Source: Rodentibacter heidelbergensis
Lineage (GTDB): Bacteria; Pseudomonadota; Gammaproteobacteria; Enterobacterales; Pasteurellaceae
Length of the DNA: 64,000 nucleotides
Reading direction: 5' to 3'
Assembly: GCF_002000125.1 (NCBI RefSeq)
Contig: NZ_MLHH01000012.1
Location: forward strand, 62,001-126,000
Shown here: positions 16,953 through 26,242 of the stretch, piece by piece
How the letters are laid out: the number at the start of each line of letters is the position of its first letter
Numbering within the stretch: the stretch's first letter is position 1
Position numbers and translations under genes: made by a program
Notes under the pieces: generated by a model
Databases searched by the model: none
Told to the model about the DNA's origin: nothing
The model's input: the letters and a program-made list of their open reading frames with translations, nothing else

Positions 16953-17534
16953 TTAATTAAAATTCACAGTAGGGGCATTTTCAGCACCGGATGCCGATTT
17001 AAAGTAAGGTTTTTCTTTAAACCCGAAGATTAATGCGGCAAATTTTGTCGGGAATTGGCGCACTTTTTGGTTATAAATACGAGCCGCATCGTTAAACTTA
17101 TTACGAGCAACGTTGATACGGTTTTCAGTTCCCTCTAATTGTGCTTGTAAATTCATAAAGCCTTCATGCGCTTTTAATTGAGGATATTGTTCAACGGTAA
17201 CAAGCAATCTAGATAATGCCGATCCCACTTGGTTTTGATCCTGTTGAAATTGTGCAAGCTGTTCTTCCGTCATATTGGCGGGATCAATTTTGGTTTGGGT
17301 TGCTTTTGCACGGGCTTCGATCACATTGGTTAAGGTCTGTTGTTCAAAGTTTGCCTGACCTTTCACCGTATTCACTAAGTTAGGGATAAGATCAGCACGG
17401 CGTTGATAAGAAGATTCCACATTTGCCCATACTGAATCAATTTCTTCTTCCGCTTTAACCAATCCGTTATAACTCGACATTAAAGTAAACCCTGCTACAA
17501 CAGCAACAAGGATGATAACAAGCCATTTTTTCAT
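16953..17534 (-). CDS. lemA: LemA family protein
   Basis: A 193-residue protein with one N-terminal membrane helix (LVIILVAVVAGFTLM) and a helical body carrying the LemA motif VESSYQRRADLIPNLVNTVK near residues 42-61. LemA proteins sit in the inner membrane, largely facing the periplasm; their role is unclear. It is the first gene of the lemA-TPM-TPM operon, separated from ompA by a terminator. Confidence 0.92.
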   Translation of the reverse strand: MKKWLVIILVAVVAGFTLMSSYNGLVKAEEEIDSVWANVESSYQRRADLIPNLVNTVKGQANFEQQTLTNVIEARAKATQTKIDPANMTEEQLAQFQQDQNQVGSALSRLLVTVEQYPQLKAHEGFMNLQAQLEGTENRINVARNKFNDAARIYNQKVRQFPTKFAALIFGFKEKPYFKSASGAENAPTVNFN

Positions 17535-17590
17535 AATAATGTTCCTACTAATTTAAAAATGAGAGAGCCTTCTCTATTTAGATAAAAGAA

Positions 17591-17616
17591 AAGACCTAAA
17601 CCGAGGCTTAGGTCTT
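17591..17616 (-). terminator. Terminator of ompA
   Basis: AAGACCTAA and TTAGGTCTT form a 9-bp stem around an 8-base loop; the minus strand continues into a T-rich stretch. It lies 35 bases past the ompA stop. Confidence 0.85.
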
Positions 17617-17650
17617 TCCATTTAATCCGCTAATGGATAACTAAATAAGA

Positions 17651-18730
17651 TTATTTAGTACCGTTAACTGCGATTTCAACACGACGGTCTGGTGCTAAAC
17701 AAGCGATAAGCGCTTTACGACCTTTAACCGCATCACAGGTTGCACCTGTAACTGGGTTTGCTTCACCGTAACCAGTCGCAGTGATATCTTGTGCACCAAC
17801 ACCTTTAGACACTAAGTAGTTAGCTACTGAGTCTGCACGACGTTGTGATAATTTTAAGTTTGCTGCATCTTTACCGATACGGTCTGTGTAACCAGCAACC
17901 GCAACTTTCGCACTATTTACTTGTGCGATTTCACCGTAGATACCATCTAAGGTTGCTTTTGCTTCAGGTTTTAAGTTTGCTTTACCGAAAGCGAAAGTTA
18001 CATCAGAGTTTAAGTTGAAAGTTTTGCTTACAACTTCAGGTGCAACAACCGGTGCGCCTTGACCGAAACGGTAAGATAAACCAGCGTTGATAGAACCGAT
18101 CCATGGTGTGTAGTCTGCATTTTCTGCTAATTTGTTGTCTTTACCTACAGAAGTTAACCATTGGTATTCAAGACGGAATGCTAACTCAGGTAATGAAGGT
18201 AATGCATACTCGAAACCTGCAGCAAACATTGGAGACACTTTTAAGCTGTGTGCACCTTTAGCATGATTACGGTTACCGTTGTTGTAGAATTTGTAGTCAG
18301 AACGAACTAATGCAGCACCTGCACGACCATAGAAGTCTAAGCCTTCTAAAGCAGACACTAAACCGCCTAAACCATAGCTACCTTTAAGGCTTAAGTGAGC
18401 ACCATGGTTAGTGTGTTTAACAGTAGTTTGAGCATCAGTACGGAATTTAGCACGACCGAAATCATCGTAACCTAATTCAACCGCTAAACCTAAGTTGTCA
18501 CGGTTTAAGATTTGGTAACCACCAAATACACCATAGGTGAAAGAGTTACGTTTGTAGCCATCACCGTAACGGTCAGCTTTATTGTGGTCAGAGTTTGCTC
18601 TTAAACCATCGTGGAAAGATGCTTGACCTGCTTTAACACCCACATAGAAAGTGTTTTCTTGTGGCGCTGCTTGAGCGACAGAAGCTGCTGCAAAACCAGC
18701 TACAACTAATGCAATTGCAGTTTTTTTCAT
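17651..18730 (-). CDS. ompA: Outer membrane protein A (P5-type)
   Basis: A 359-residue outer-membrane protein with signal peptide (cleaved after AQA, residue 21), an eight-strand barrel (about 22-215) with variable loops, a short hinge (GQGAPVVAPEVV) and an OmpA-type peptidoglycan-binding domain with LSQRRADSVANYLVSKG. Two C-terminal cysteines (TCDAVKG and ACLAPDRR) probably form a disulfide. Codon use is strongly biased, as in highly expressed genes. It corresponds to P5 of Haemophilus, an adhesin and complement-interacting porin-like protein. Confidence 0.95.
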   Translation of the reverse strand: MKKTAIALVVAGFAAASVAQAAPQENTFYVGVKAGQASFHDGLRANSDHNKADRYGDGYKRNSFTYGVFGGYQILNRDNLGLAVELGYDDFGRAKFRTDAQTTVKHTNHGAHLSLKGSYGLGGLVSALEGLDFYGRAGAALVRSDYKFYNNGNRNHAKGAHSLKVSPMFAAGFEYALPSLPELAFRLEYQWLTSVGKDNKLAENADYTPWIGSINAGLSYRFGQGAPVVAPEVVSKTFNLNSDVTFAFGKANLKPEAKATLDGIYGEIAQVNSAKVAVAGYTDRIGKDAANLKLSQRRADSVANYLVSKGVGAQDITATGYGEANPVTGATCDAVKGRKALIACLAPDRRVEIAVNGTK

Positions 18731-18876
18731 TTTGATGTCCTCTATTTAGTCATCGTTAATAATAAAAGTTTCCTTACTTGAAAATTATTTGAACTTTTTA
18801 TTCAAACCGTTTTCCAAGGATTGCTTAACTAGGGTTTTGAATTTGCCCCAACTTTACCAACTTTTGACAAATTCAA

Positions 18877-18898
18877 TTCCTTTGTGTCGCCAAAGGAA
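18877..18898 (-). promoter_or_regulatory. Hairpin in the ompA leader
   Basis: TTCCTTTG and CAAAGGAA form an 8-bp stem with a 6-base loop. It would be near the 5' end of an ompA transcript starting at about 18909. A long leader with 5' stem-loops stabilises E. coli ompA mRNA; the same role here is inference. Confidence 0.5.
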
Positions 18899-18915
18899 CG
18901 TTCAAAAGTTCGCCT

Positions 18916-18943
18916 ATTATCCTATAAAAAAATCAAATATCAA
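18916..18943 (-). promoter_or_regulatory. Predicted sigma-70 promoter of ompA
   Basis: The minus strand reads TTGATA, a 16-base spacer, then GATAAT. A start near 18909 would give a leader of about 180 bases. Confidence 0.55.
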
Positions 18944-19141
18944 ATATTTTTTACGGTTTTTGGTCAATAAATAAACAATCAAGCACCATAATGAACACTC
19001 ATTCATAGTTGTTAATTTTCATTCTCATTTCAACAAACTCAATCACAAGTTATTAAGTTTCATTGCTTAAAAATCGACATTTTTATCCGCATCATATATC
19101 ATCTTTCCATTCTTTTTACCCTTTAATATAAAGACGAAACT

Positions 19142-22100
19142 ATGCTACCCCGCCTTTCTCGAGTACCGCAAGTTGATGAAATTGTTCAACACTATCTCAC
19201 CGAGCTTCAAAAACAACATTTCGAAGGTGATATCGCCACCAATTATGCTGATCGCTTAAGCCTTGCTACAGACAACAGTGTCTATCAGCAACTGCCTCAG
19301 GCGATTTTATTCCCAAAAAGCGTGGCAGATGTTGTAAGGCTTACGAAACTGGCAAATCAGCCTACATATCAATCTCTCACATTTACTCCTCGTGGTGGTG
19401 GCACCGGAACAAACGGCCAATCTCTTAATCACAATATTATTGTAGATATGTCCCGCCATATGACAGCCATTTTAGAACTGAATGTTGAAGAACGCTGGGT
19501 TCGGGTACAAGCGGGAGTTGTAAAAGATCAACTCAATCAATTTTTAAAGCCTCATGGGTTATTCTTTGCCCCTGAGCTTTCCACCAGCAATCGTGCCACG
19601 TTAGGCGGGATGATTAACACTGATGCCTCAGGGCAAGGCTCACTGCAATACGGTAAAACCTCCAACCATGTGCTTGCATTACGCAGTGTGTTGATAAATG
19701 GGGAAATATTGGATACCAATGCAGTCAACTCTCAAACTATTTTCGATAATATTGATTCCCTTGGGTTGAGCGAAACCGCTAAAATCCTACATCAAACCAT
19801 TGCACAACGTTGTAAAGAAAAACGTGAAAGTATTATTAACGATTTACCACAACTCAATCGTTTTTTAACCGGTTATGATTTAAAAAATGTGTTCAATGAA
19901 GATGAAAGTGAATTTAATCTCACCCGTTTGCTCACCGGTTCTGAAGGCTCTCTTGCCTTTATTTGCGAAGCCAAGCTCAATCTCTTGCCTATTCCGCAAT
20001 ACCGCACCCTCATTAATATAAAGTATCGTTCTTTTGATGCGGCACTACGCAATGCCCCTTTTATGGTGAAAGCCAACGCCCTTTCAGTGGAAACCATTGA
20101 TTCCAAAGTTTTAGACCTCGCAAAACAAGATATTATCTGGCATTCGGTTAGCGAACTGCTAACCGAGGAAGAACACAACCCAATTTTGGGCTTAAATATT
20201 GTGGAATATGCCGGCCATCATCAAGAAAAAATCCATCGCCAAGTGACCGCACTTTGTCAGGCATTGGATGAAAAAATCGCCCAACAGCAGGATCAGATCA
20301 TTGGCTATCAAATCTGCCATGATCTTCCTTCTATCGAACGCATTTATGCCATGCGTAAAAAAGCCGTCGGGTTACTCGGCAATGCCAAAGGACCGGCCAA
20401 ACCCCTTCCTTTTGTGGAAGATACCTGCGTGCCACCGGAACATCTTGCCGATTACATCAGCGAATTTCGTGCGTTATTAGATCGCCACCATTTACAATAT
20501 GGTATGTTCGGGCATGTGGATGCCGGTGTGCTACACGTTCGTCCTGCGTTGGATTTGTGTGATAAAGAACAAGTTAAACTTTTCCAACAGATTTCCGATG
20601 AAGTCGCTGAACTGACAGTGAAATACGGTGGTTTACTATGGGGGGAACATGGCAAAGGCGTGCGTTCTCATTACGGCGAAAAATTCTTCACACCGGAATT
20701 ATGGAACGAACTCCGTTACATCAAATTCTTATTTGATCCTCACAATCGCCTAAACCCGGGGAAAATCTGCACGCCGTTAGGTTCTGAAGATGAGCTGTAT
20801 TCCATTTTATCGCCAATGCGGGCCGACTATGATCGCCAAATTCCGGTTCAAATACGGGATGAATTTAAAGGTGCAATGAATTGCAACGGCAATGGGCTTT
20901 GTTTTAATTTTGATGAACACAGCATTATGTGCCCATCAATGAAAGTGAGTAAAAACCGTGTATTTTCCCCGAAAGGGCGTGCCGCAATGGTGAGAGAATG
21001 GCTGCGTTTATTAGCTAATGAAAACATCTCGCCGGAACAACTTGATTTTCAAAAAAATGACGTAAAATTGACCGCACTTGTCGCCAAAATCCGTCATAGC
21101 CTGCAAAAATGGCGGGGAGAATATGATTTTTCCCACGAAGTCAAAGCCGCAATGGAAACCTGTCTTGCCTGCAAAGCCTGTGCCAGTCAGTGTCCGATCA
21201 AAATTGATGTGCCAAGTTTCCGAGCAAAATTTTTCCATTTTTACCACCGCCGTTATTTGCGTCCGGTAAAAGATCATATTGTGGCGAATTTAGAACTGGC
21301 CGCCCCTTATATGGCGAAACAAGCCAAATTTTTTAATTATTTTACTCGGTTACAAGCCACCCAAAAGCTAGTAGAAAAAACCATTGGCATGACAGATTTA
21401 CCGCTCCTTTCCACCCCGAATTTACAACAACAACTTGTGGAAATTGGCTATCAGGGCAAACCGTTGGAAGCCTTAGAACAGTTAAACACCGTGGAAAAAG
21501 CGAAAATGTTATTGATCGTCCAAGATCCTTACACTTCTTATTACGATGCAAAAGTGGTGCGGGATTTCGTGGCACTCACACAAAAACTGGGCTTTAACCC
21601 AATTCTTCTTCCTTTCAAACCCAACGGCAAAGCCATGCATGTCAAAGGGTTCTTGAAACGTTTTGCGAAAACCGCAAAAAACCAAGCGGAATTGCTTAAT
21701 CGGGTTGCCCAATTGGGTGTGCCGTTGGTGGGGGTCGATCCCGCCATTGTGCTTTCCTATCGTGATGAATATAAAGAGGTATTACAAGCACAACGGGGCG
21801 ATTTCCATGTTCTGACCGCCCATGAATGGCTCAAAAACCAGCTTGATTTAGGCACATTAGAAAACATGCCAAAAGCTGACTGCACTTTTGATTGGCATCT
21901 CTTTCCACATTGTACGGAATCCACCTTTATGCCAAACAGCCCAAAAGAATGGCAACAAATTTTTGCAAAATTCGGGCAAAAATTAACCGTTGAAAAAGTG
22001 GGCTGTTGCGGCATGGCGGGCGTATTTGGCCACGAAGTACAAAACCAAACCATGAGCCGTGACATTTACGCTATTTCATGGGGTAAAAAGCTTCACGGAA

Positions 22101-22213
22101 AAGATCCGAACTTTTGTTTAGCCACCGGTTATTCCTGCCGTAGCCAAGTGAAGCGTTATGAACAAAGGTCGCTAAAACATCCTCTTCAAGCGTTGTTGGA
22201 AGTGTTAGAGTAA
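19142..22213 (+). CDS. ydiJ: FAD-linked oxidase with 4Fe-4S and CCG domains (YdiJ)
   Basis: A 1023-residue fused protein of the YdiJ family. It has an FAD-binding PCMH domain with PRGGGTGTNGQS (83-94), an FAD-oxidase C-terminal domain, a ferredoxin-like segment with CLACKACASQC (674-684) plus further cysteines near 580-600, and a CCG-type domain (VGCCGMAGVFGHE near 953-965). Family members oxidise D-2-hydroxyacids, D-2-hydroxyglutarate in particular, passing electrons through the Fe-S centres. The length matches E. coli YdiJ. An intact IS-like end begins 14 bases after its stop. Confidence 0.9.
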   Translation: MLPRLSRVPQVDEIVQHYLTELQKQHFEGDIATNYADRLSLATDNSVYQQLPQAILFPKSVADVVRLTKLANQPTYQSLTFTPRGGGTGTNGQSLNHNIIVDMSRHMTAILELNVEERWVRVQAGVVKDQLNQFLKPHGLFFAPELSTSNRATLGGMINTDASGQGSLQYGKTSNHVLALRSVLINGEILDTNAVNSQTIFDNIDSLGLSETAKILHQTIAQRCKEKRESIINDLPQLNRFLTGYDLKNVFNEDESEFNLTRLLTGSEGSLAFICEAKLNLLPIPQYRTLINIKYRSFDAALRNAPFMVKANALSVETIDSKVLDLAKQDIIWHSVSELLTEEEHNPILGLNIVEYAGHHQEKIHRQVTALCQALDEKIAQQQDQIIGYQICHDLPSIERIYAMRKKAVGLLGNAKGPAKPLPFVEDTCVPPEHLADYISEFRALLDRHHLQYGMFGHVDAGVLHVRPALDLCDKEQVKLFQQISDEVAELTVKYGGLLWGEHGKGVRSHYGEKFFTPELWNELRYIKFLFDPHNRLNPGKICTPLGSEDELYSILSPMRADYDRQIPVQIRDEFKGAMNCNGNGLCFNFDEHSIMCPSMKVSKNRVFSPKGRAAMVREWLRLLANENISPEQLDFQKNDVKLTALVAKIRHSLQKWRGEYDFSHEVKAAMETCLACKACASQCPIKIDVPSFRAKFFHFYHRRYLRPVKDHIVANLELAAPYMAKQAKFFNYFTRLQATQKLVEKTIGMTDLPLLSTPNLQQQLVEIGYQGKPLEALEQLNTVEKAKMLLIVQDPYTSYYDAKVVRDFVALTQKLGFNPILLPFKPNGKAMHVKGFLKRFAKTAKNQAELLNRVAQLGVPLVGVDPAIVLSYRDEYKEVLQAQRGDFHVLTAHEWLKNQLDLGTLENMPKADCTFDWHLFPHCTESTFMPNSPKEWQQIFAKFGQKLTVEKVGCCGMAGVFGHEVQNQTMSRDIYAISWGKKLHGKDPNFCLATGYSCRSQVKRYEQRSLKHPLQALLEVLE

Positions 22214-22226
22214 GAAAAAATTAACC

Positions 22227-23556
22227 TGTACAACCCAAACATCATTTACATATTTCCCTAAGGACATAGTTTACATTTTGCTGGGTTGTTGGTGCCACTG
22301 TGTGGCGGGTTTTATTTTCTTTTCTCGTTCGTCCATTTGACCGAGAAAATGAAAACGGTAAAAAATGTTCCAAATGCCATCGGCATAAGGCACAAACGCC
22401 ACGGGCTCTTTGGCAAGTACTTGGCTGAGGTAATAATTTTGACCTTGCCATTTGATTTCGCCGTTTTGTCGAACCCGGCGAATTTCCGCCTGTCCGCTGT
22501 ATTCATACGGCGCTATTTTGCCCGTATAAGTCCGAAGAGAAGGCGTATAACATTCGGCTGGTGTTTTTCGTTCAATGCCTTCGTGTGAACGCTCGTGATT
22601 ATATTCATCACGAAACGCATCCAGCACGACTTGTTGGGCATTGAAGTCATATTCCAGCTTACTTAAACGGGCATTTAAGCTCGCTTTTAAACTGCGATGC
22701 ATCCGCTCGTGTCGCCCATTTTGTTCCGGGTGTCCAGGCTGAATACGTTCAGGGCGAATGCCTAAGTCAATCCACCATTTGGAGAGTCGACTAAGCCGCC
22801 CAATGCGATTGAGGCAAAAGGTGAACCGTTATCGGAACGAATGGTGCAAGGTAAACCGAACTCGTTAAACAGCTGTTCAAACAAGCGGATAACCGCATCA
22901 GCTTTGGTGTTAGGTAAGCCTTCGCACAACAATAAATAGCGACTGAAATTATCGCTCACCGTCAGCGGATAACATAGCTGTTTATTGGCAAGCGGAAACT
23001 GTCCTTTGAAATCAACACACCAAGTCGTATTCGGTGCATCACAGGTTTCAAAAGGCAATGTGTCGGCTGCTGTATAACGACGACGTTTTCTCGGTTTCAC
23101 CAAGCCCGCTCGTTGAAGGATTAAATCACCAGTGCTATCCGCCGGACGTGGTGCATCGGGATAACAGCGAGCAAACATATCGAGTAGCTTTTTAGCTCCC
23201 CAATCGGGACGCTTAATCCGCTCGGTAATCAACCAATCACAAATCCATTGCGGTGTCGCATTGGGGCTGTGATGTGGCTTGCGAGAAAGCGCTTTCAAGC
23301 CATTAAATCCCACCTGTTCGTGGCGTTTAATCCACTTATCAGCCGTTGGACGACTAATGCCAAACTGCTGACACAGGTCGGTTTTTGTATAATGTCGGGA
23401 CAACCAGGCTTTAATAAATAACACTCTTTGTTCCATTGTATTCGTTTCTTTCCAGGGCATCTTACTTCTCCACGAGAATTTTGATGCAAGTTTACAAGAT
23501 TGGAATGTAAACGATGTCTTTGGGTTATGATGTAAAGGATGTTATCAGGTTGTACC
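22227..23556 (-). mobile_element. IS481-type insertion sequence, about 1.33 kb
   Basis: The ends are inverted: GTACAACC at 22228-22235 and GGTTGTAC at 23548-23555, with further matching AACATC and TTTACAT blocks inward on both sides. Between them lies one transposase gene on the minus strand. It splits ydiJ from the thioesterase gene, neighbours that I recall as adjacent in H. influenzae. Exact ends and target duplication are uncertain. Confidence 0.75.
22271..23460 (-). pseudogene. IS481-family transposase, broken by a one-base frameshift
   Basis: The first part (23460-22762) begins MPWKETNTMEQRVLF, with a helix-turn-helix (CQQFGISRPTADKWIKRH) and the first acidic residues of the DDE integrase core (TTWCVDFKGQF; RSDNGSPFAS). 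After GSPFASIALGGL the frame runs out, while the next frame continues LSRLSKWWIDLGIRPERI, HPEQNGRHERMHRSLK (with the last catalytic Glu) and the C-terminal region to 22271. Restoring one C in GGCGGCTTAG near 22796 rejoins them, giving about 395 residues. IS481 transposases are normally single frames, so this copy is probably inactive unless frameshifting occurs. Confidence 0.85.
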
Positions 23557-23562
23557 ACCTTG

Positions 23563-23607
23563 CCTTCCCCTGCTAGCGGGGGAAGGTGCCCGAAGGGCGG
23601 AAGGGGG
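23563..23607. repeat. GC-rich palindromic repeat beside the IS end
   Basis: CCTTCCCC/GGGGAAGG (23563-23586) and GCCCGAAGGGC (23588-23598) are adjacent hairpins, followed by GGAAGGGGG, which can pair with the first arm. It stands out in AT-rich DNA and resembles dispersed REP-like palindromes. No second copy was noticed in this window. Confidence 0.45.
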
Positions 23608-23663
23608 AAAATGAGAAATCCAAACAAACTCAAAGAAAGAAGAACGATATGGAAGAAAAAATG

Positions 23664-24080
23664 ATGATTTGGAAAAAAAACTTTACCCTCACACAGCTCA
23701 ATGAAATGGGAAAAAACTGTGCTGTGGGTCATCTTGGCATTGAAATTTCTGCTTTTGGTGAAAATTGGCTTGAGGCGACAATGCCGGTGGATCATCGCAC
23801 CACACAGCCTTTCGGGTTATTACACGGTGGGGTTTCGGTGGCATTGGCAGAAACAGTAGGCTCTCTTGCCGGCTTTCTTTGTGTTGAAGAAGGAAAAACC
23901 GTGGTAGGGTTAGATATTAATGCCAATCATCTTCGCCCGGTACGAGAAGGGAAAGTAACGGCGAAGGCGACACCTATTAATTTAAGTCGAAATACCCATG
24001 TTTGGCAAATTGACATCCGCAATGAGCAAGATAAACTTTGCTGCGTTTCACGATTAACACTTTCTATTATCGATTTATGA
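23664..24080 (+). CDS. ydiI: Hotdog-fold acyl-CoA thioesterase (YdiI/PaaI type)
   Basis: A 138-residue thioesterase of the 4HBT family. [24 protein letters not shown] contains the substrate-channel HGG and the catalytic Glu region. E. coli YdiI hydrolyses DHNA-CoA in menaquinone synthesis, and the Haemophilus homologue acts on several acyl-CoAs; which applies here is open. The frame extends up to 23586, but family similarity starts at MIWKK, giving ATG 23664 (23661 and 23649 are alternatives). The stop overlaps the hemH start in ATGA. The IS upstream may have changed its promoter. Confidence 0.88.
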   Translation: MIWKKNFTLTQLNEMGKNCAVGHLGIEISAFGENWLEATMPVDHRTTQPFGLLHGGVSVALAETVGSLAGFLCVEEGKTVVGLDINANHLRPVREGKVTAKATPINLSRNTHVWQIDIRNEQDKLCCVSRLTLSIIDL

Positions 24081-25048
24081 CAATGACAAAAAAAATTGGG
24101 GTTATTTTAGCCAATTTAGGCACCCCTGATGCCCCAACACCTACCGCCGTTTCTCGTTATTTATGGCCATTTTTAACCGACCCTCGTGTTGTTGATGTGC
24201 CCCGCTGGAAGTGGTGGCCTTTACTTAAGTTTCTCATTCTTCCTCCTCGTTCTAAACGAGTAGCTAAAAATTATCAGGCAATTTGGACAGAACAAGGCTC
24301 GCCATTACTTGCCATCACTATACAACAACAAAAAGCTTTACAAGCCTATTTATCTGCTCAAAATATTAATGCGCAGGTTGAAATTGCGATGACATACGGC
24401 AATCCTTCAATGCAAAGTGCAGTGGACACACTCGTGGAAAATCAGGTGGATAAAATCATCGTCTTACCCCTTTATCCACAATATTCCAGCACCACAACCG
24501 GTGCATTGTTTGATGTTTTTGCCAATGCCCTGAAACACAGTCGAAATATCCCGCCTTTTGAATTTATCCATTCCTATCATTTGGATAAACACTATATTGA
24601 TGCCCTCACGCAATCTATCAAAGTGCGGTTAAAACCCGATGAGTTTTTACTTTTCTCTTATCACGGTATTCCATTGCGCTATGAAAACCAAGGGGATTAT
24701 TATCGCCAACATTGCAAAGAAACCACCATTGCCGTTGTCGATAAGCTCGGGTTAACCGAAAATCAGTGGGGAATGACCTTTCAATCCCGCTTTGGCCGTG
24801 AAGAATGGTTGCAACCTTACACCGATGAATTTTTAATTTCTGCAAGTGAACAAGGTATCCGTAAAATCGCCGTGGTTTGCCCCGGTTTTTCGGTGGATTG
24901 TTTGGAAACCATTGAAGAAATTGATGAAGAAAACCGTGAGAATTTTCTCCATAACGGGGGAGAAACTTATCAATATATCCCTGCACTGAATGCCGAGCCA
25001 ACACATATTGAAATGATGGGAAATTTAATTCTACAAAAACTGGCATAA
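24077..25048 (+). CDS. hemH: Ferrochelatase
   Basis: A 323-residue enzyme that inserts ferrous iron into protoporphyrin IX to make heme. [16 protein letters not shown] at the N-terminus, SYHGIP with the catalytic His, and [15 protein letters not shown] with the conserved Glu are signatures. It starts in an ATGA overlap with the thioesterase gene, so the two are translated from one mRNA. Confidence 0.95.
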   Translation: MTMTKKIGVILANLGTPDAPTPTAVSRYLWPFLTDPRVVDVPRWKWWPLLKFLILPPRSKRVAKNYQAIWTEQGSPLLAITIQQQKALQAYLSAQNINAQVEIAMTYGNPSMQSAVDTLVENQVDKIIVLPLYPQYSSTTTGALFDVFANALKHSRNIPPFEFIHSYHLDKHYIDALTQSIKVRLKPDEFLLFSYHGIPLRYENQGDYYRQHCKETTIAVVDKLGLTENQWGMTFQSRFGREEWLQPYTDEFLISASEQGIRKIAVVCPGFSVDCLETIEEIDEENRENFLHNGGETYQYIPALNAEPTHIEMMGNLILQKLA

Positions 25049-25051
25049 AAA

Positions 25052-25074
25052 AAGCGTGGATTTTATCCACGCTT
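25052..25074. terminator. Terminator between convergent hemH and selD
   Basis: AAGCGTGGAT and ATCCACGCTT form a 10-bp stem with a 3-base loop. A and T runs flank it on both sides, so it can serve both genes. Confidence 0.85.
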
Positions 25075-25078
25075 ATTT

Positions 25079-26125
25079 CTAATCAAGCACCTCAACAAAA
25101 ATGCCCTTTTCTTTATCCCTTGCTTTCAGTACGCCGATTTCATAAACATCAACGCCTGCAGCTTGAGCGATCGCCAAGAGTTCCGCCTCGCTTTTCGGTT
25201 CAACCGCCACCAACAACCCACCTGAAGTTTGTGGATCACATAACACCGCTTTTTGATAATCGGTCAATATGCCCACTTTATGTCCGTAACTGTCGTAATT
25301 GCGTGTTGTTCCTCCCGGTACGCAACCTTCCGAGATATAGTCCGATACGCCCTCAAGGGTTGGGATTTGCTCAAAATACAGCTCAGCATTGAGATTTGAT
25401 CCTTCACAGATTTCAAGTAAATGACCAAGCAAACCAAAGCCTGTCACATCCGTCATGGCGCTCACCCCTTCGACTTCTGAAAATTGGCTGCCAATCTTAT
25501 TTAATTGACACATTGCCGCCGTGGCCAGTCCTTGATGTTCCGGTTTTAATTTGCCTTTTTTCTCCGCTGTAGTCAGCACGCCAATGCCCAAAGGTTTGGT
25601 TAAATAGAGTTTACTACCTACCTTAGCTGAAGCATTTCGTTTTACTTTTTCAGTATTTATCACCCCGGTGACGGCCAAACCAAAGATCGGTTCCGGTGCA
25701 TCAATAGAATGACCACCGGCGAGAGAAATCCCTGCTTGATGACAGGCAAATCGTCCGCCATCCACAATTTTTTGTGCCACCTCTGCCGGTAATTTATTGA
25801 TTGGAAAACCTAAAATCGCGATCGCCATAATGGGCTTCCCCCCCATGGCAAAAATATCGCTAATCGCATTCGTAGCGGCAATACGTCCAAAATCAAAAGG
25901 ATCATCCACAATAGGCATGAAAAAATCCGTGGTACTGATAATGGCAGTTCCATTTCCTAAATCATACACCGCCGCATCATCTGCAGTATCGTTGCCCACC
26001 AACAAATGAGGATCGACAAAATTTTCAAGCTGTGTTTGTAAAATTGTCCCTAACACCTTAGGCGAAATTTTACAGCCTCAACCCGCACCATGGCTGTATT
26101 GTGTTAAACGAATGTCATCCACCAT
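25079..26125 (-). CDS. selD: Selenide, water dikinase, selenocysteine-containing
   Basis: SelD makes selenophosphate from selenide and ATP, for selenocysteine and selenouridine. The frame from 26056 onward lacks the N-terminus. Reading on upstream from ATG 26125 gives [24 protein letters not shown], in which codon 16 (TGA, 26078-26080) sits exactly where E. coli SelD has its catalytic Cys, with the essential Lys at 19. With UGA read as selenocysteine the protein has 348 residues, the normal length. A hairpin suited to be a SECIS element follows the UGA. H. influenzae SelD is a known selenoprotein of this kind. An automatic caller would truncate the gene. Confidence 0.93.
26037..26074 (-). promoter_or_regulatory. 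Bacterial SECIS-like hairpin in selD
   Basis: Three bases after the UGA, TGTAAAATT pairs with AATTTTACA (9 bp); above an internal loop, CCTAA pairs with TTAGG around the apical loop GGTG. The UGA-to-loop distance (20 bases) is close to that of the E. coli fdhF SECIS, and a GGT-type loop is what SelB binds. Confidence 0.8.
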
Positions 26126-26242
26126 ACGCTATCCCCTGTCATAAATTTGAGCCAAATTATACCTTTTTTCAACGAAAAGTGCGGTCAAAAAATCAAATGT
26201 TTTTGTTATACTGCCAACACGCATGATTTAATTTGAATTTCA

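Larger units (their letters stand above)
18731..19141. other. 411-base AT-rich gap between divergent ompA and ydiJ
   Basis: No gene is seen. The ompA side carries a predicted promoter and leader hairpin (separate entries). The ydiJ side has no clear ribosome site; AAAGACGAAACT precedes ATG 19142. Confidence 0.6.

Noticed and set aside
22286-22588. 100-residue plus-strand ORF inside the IS element
   Set aside because: Antisense to the transposase 3' part; no start signals.
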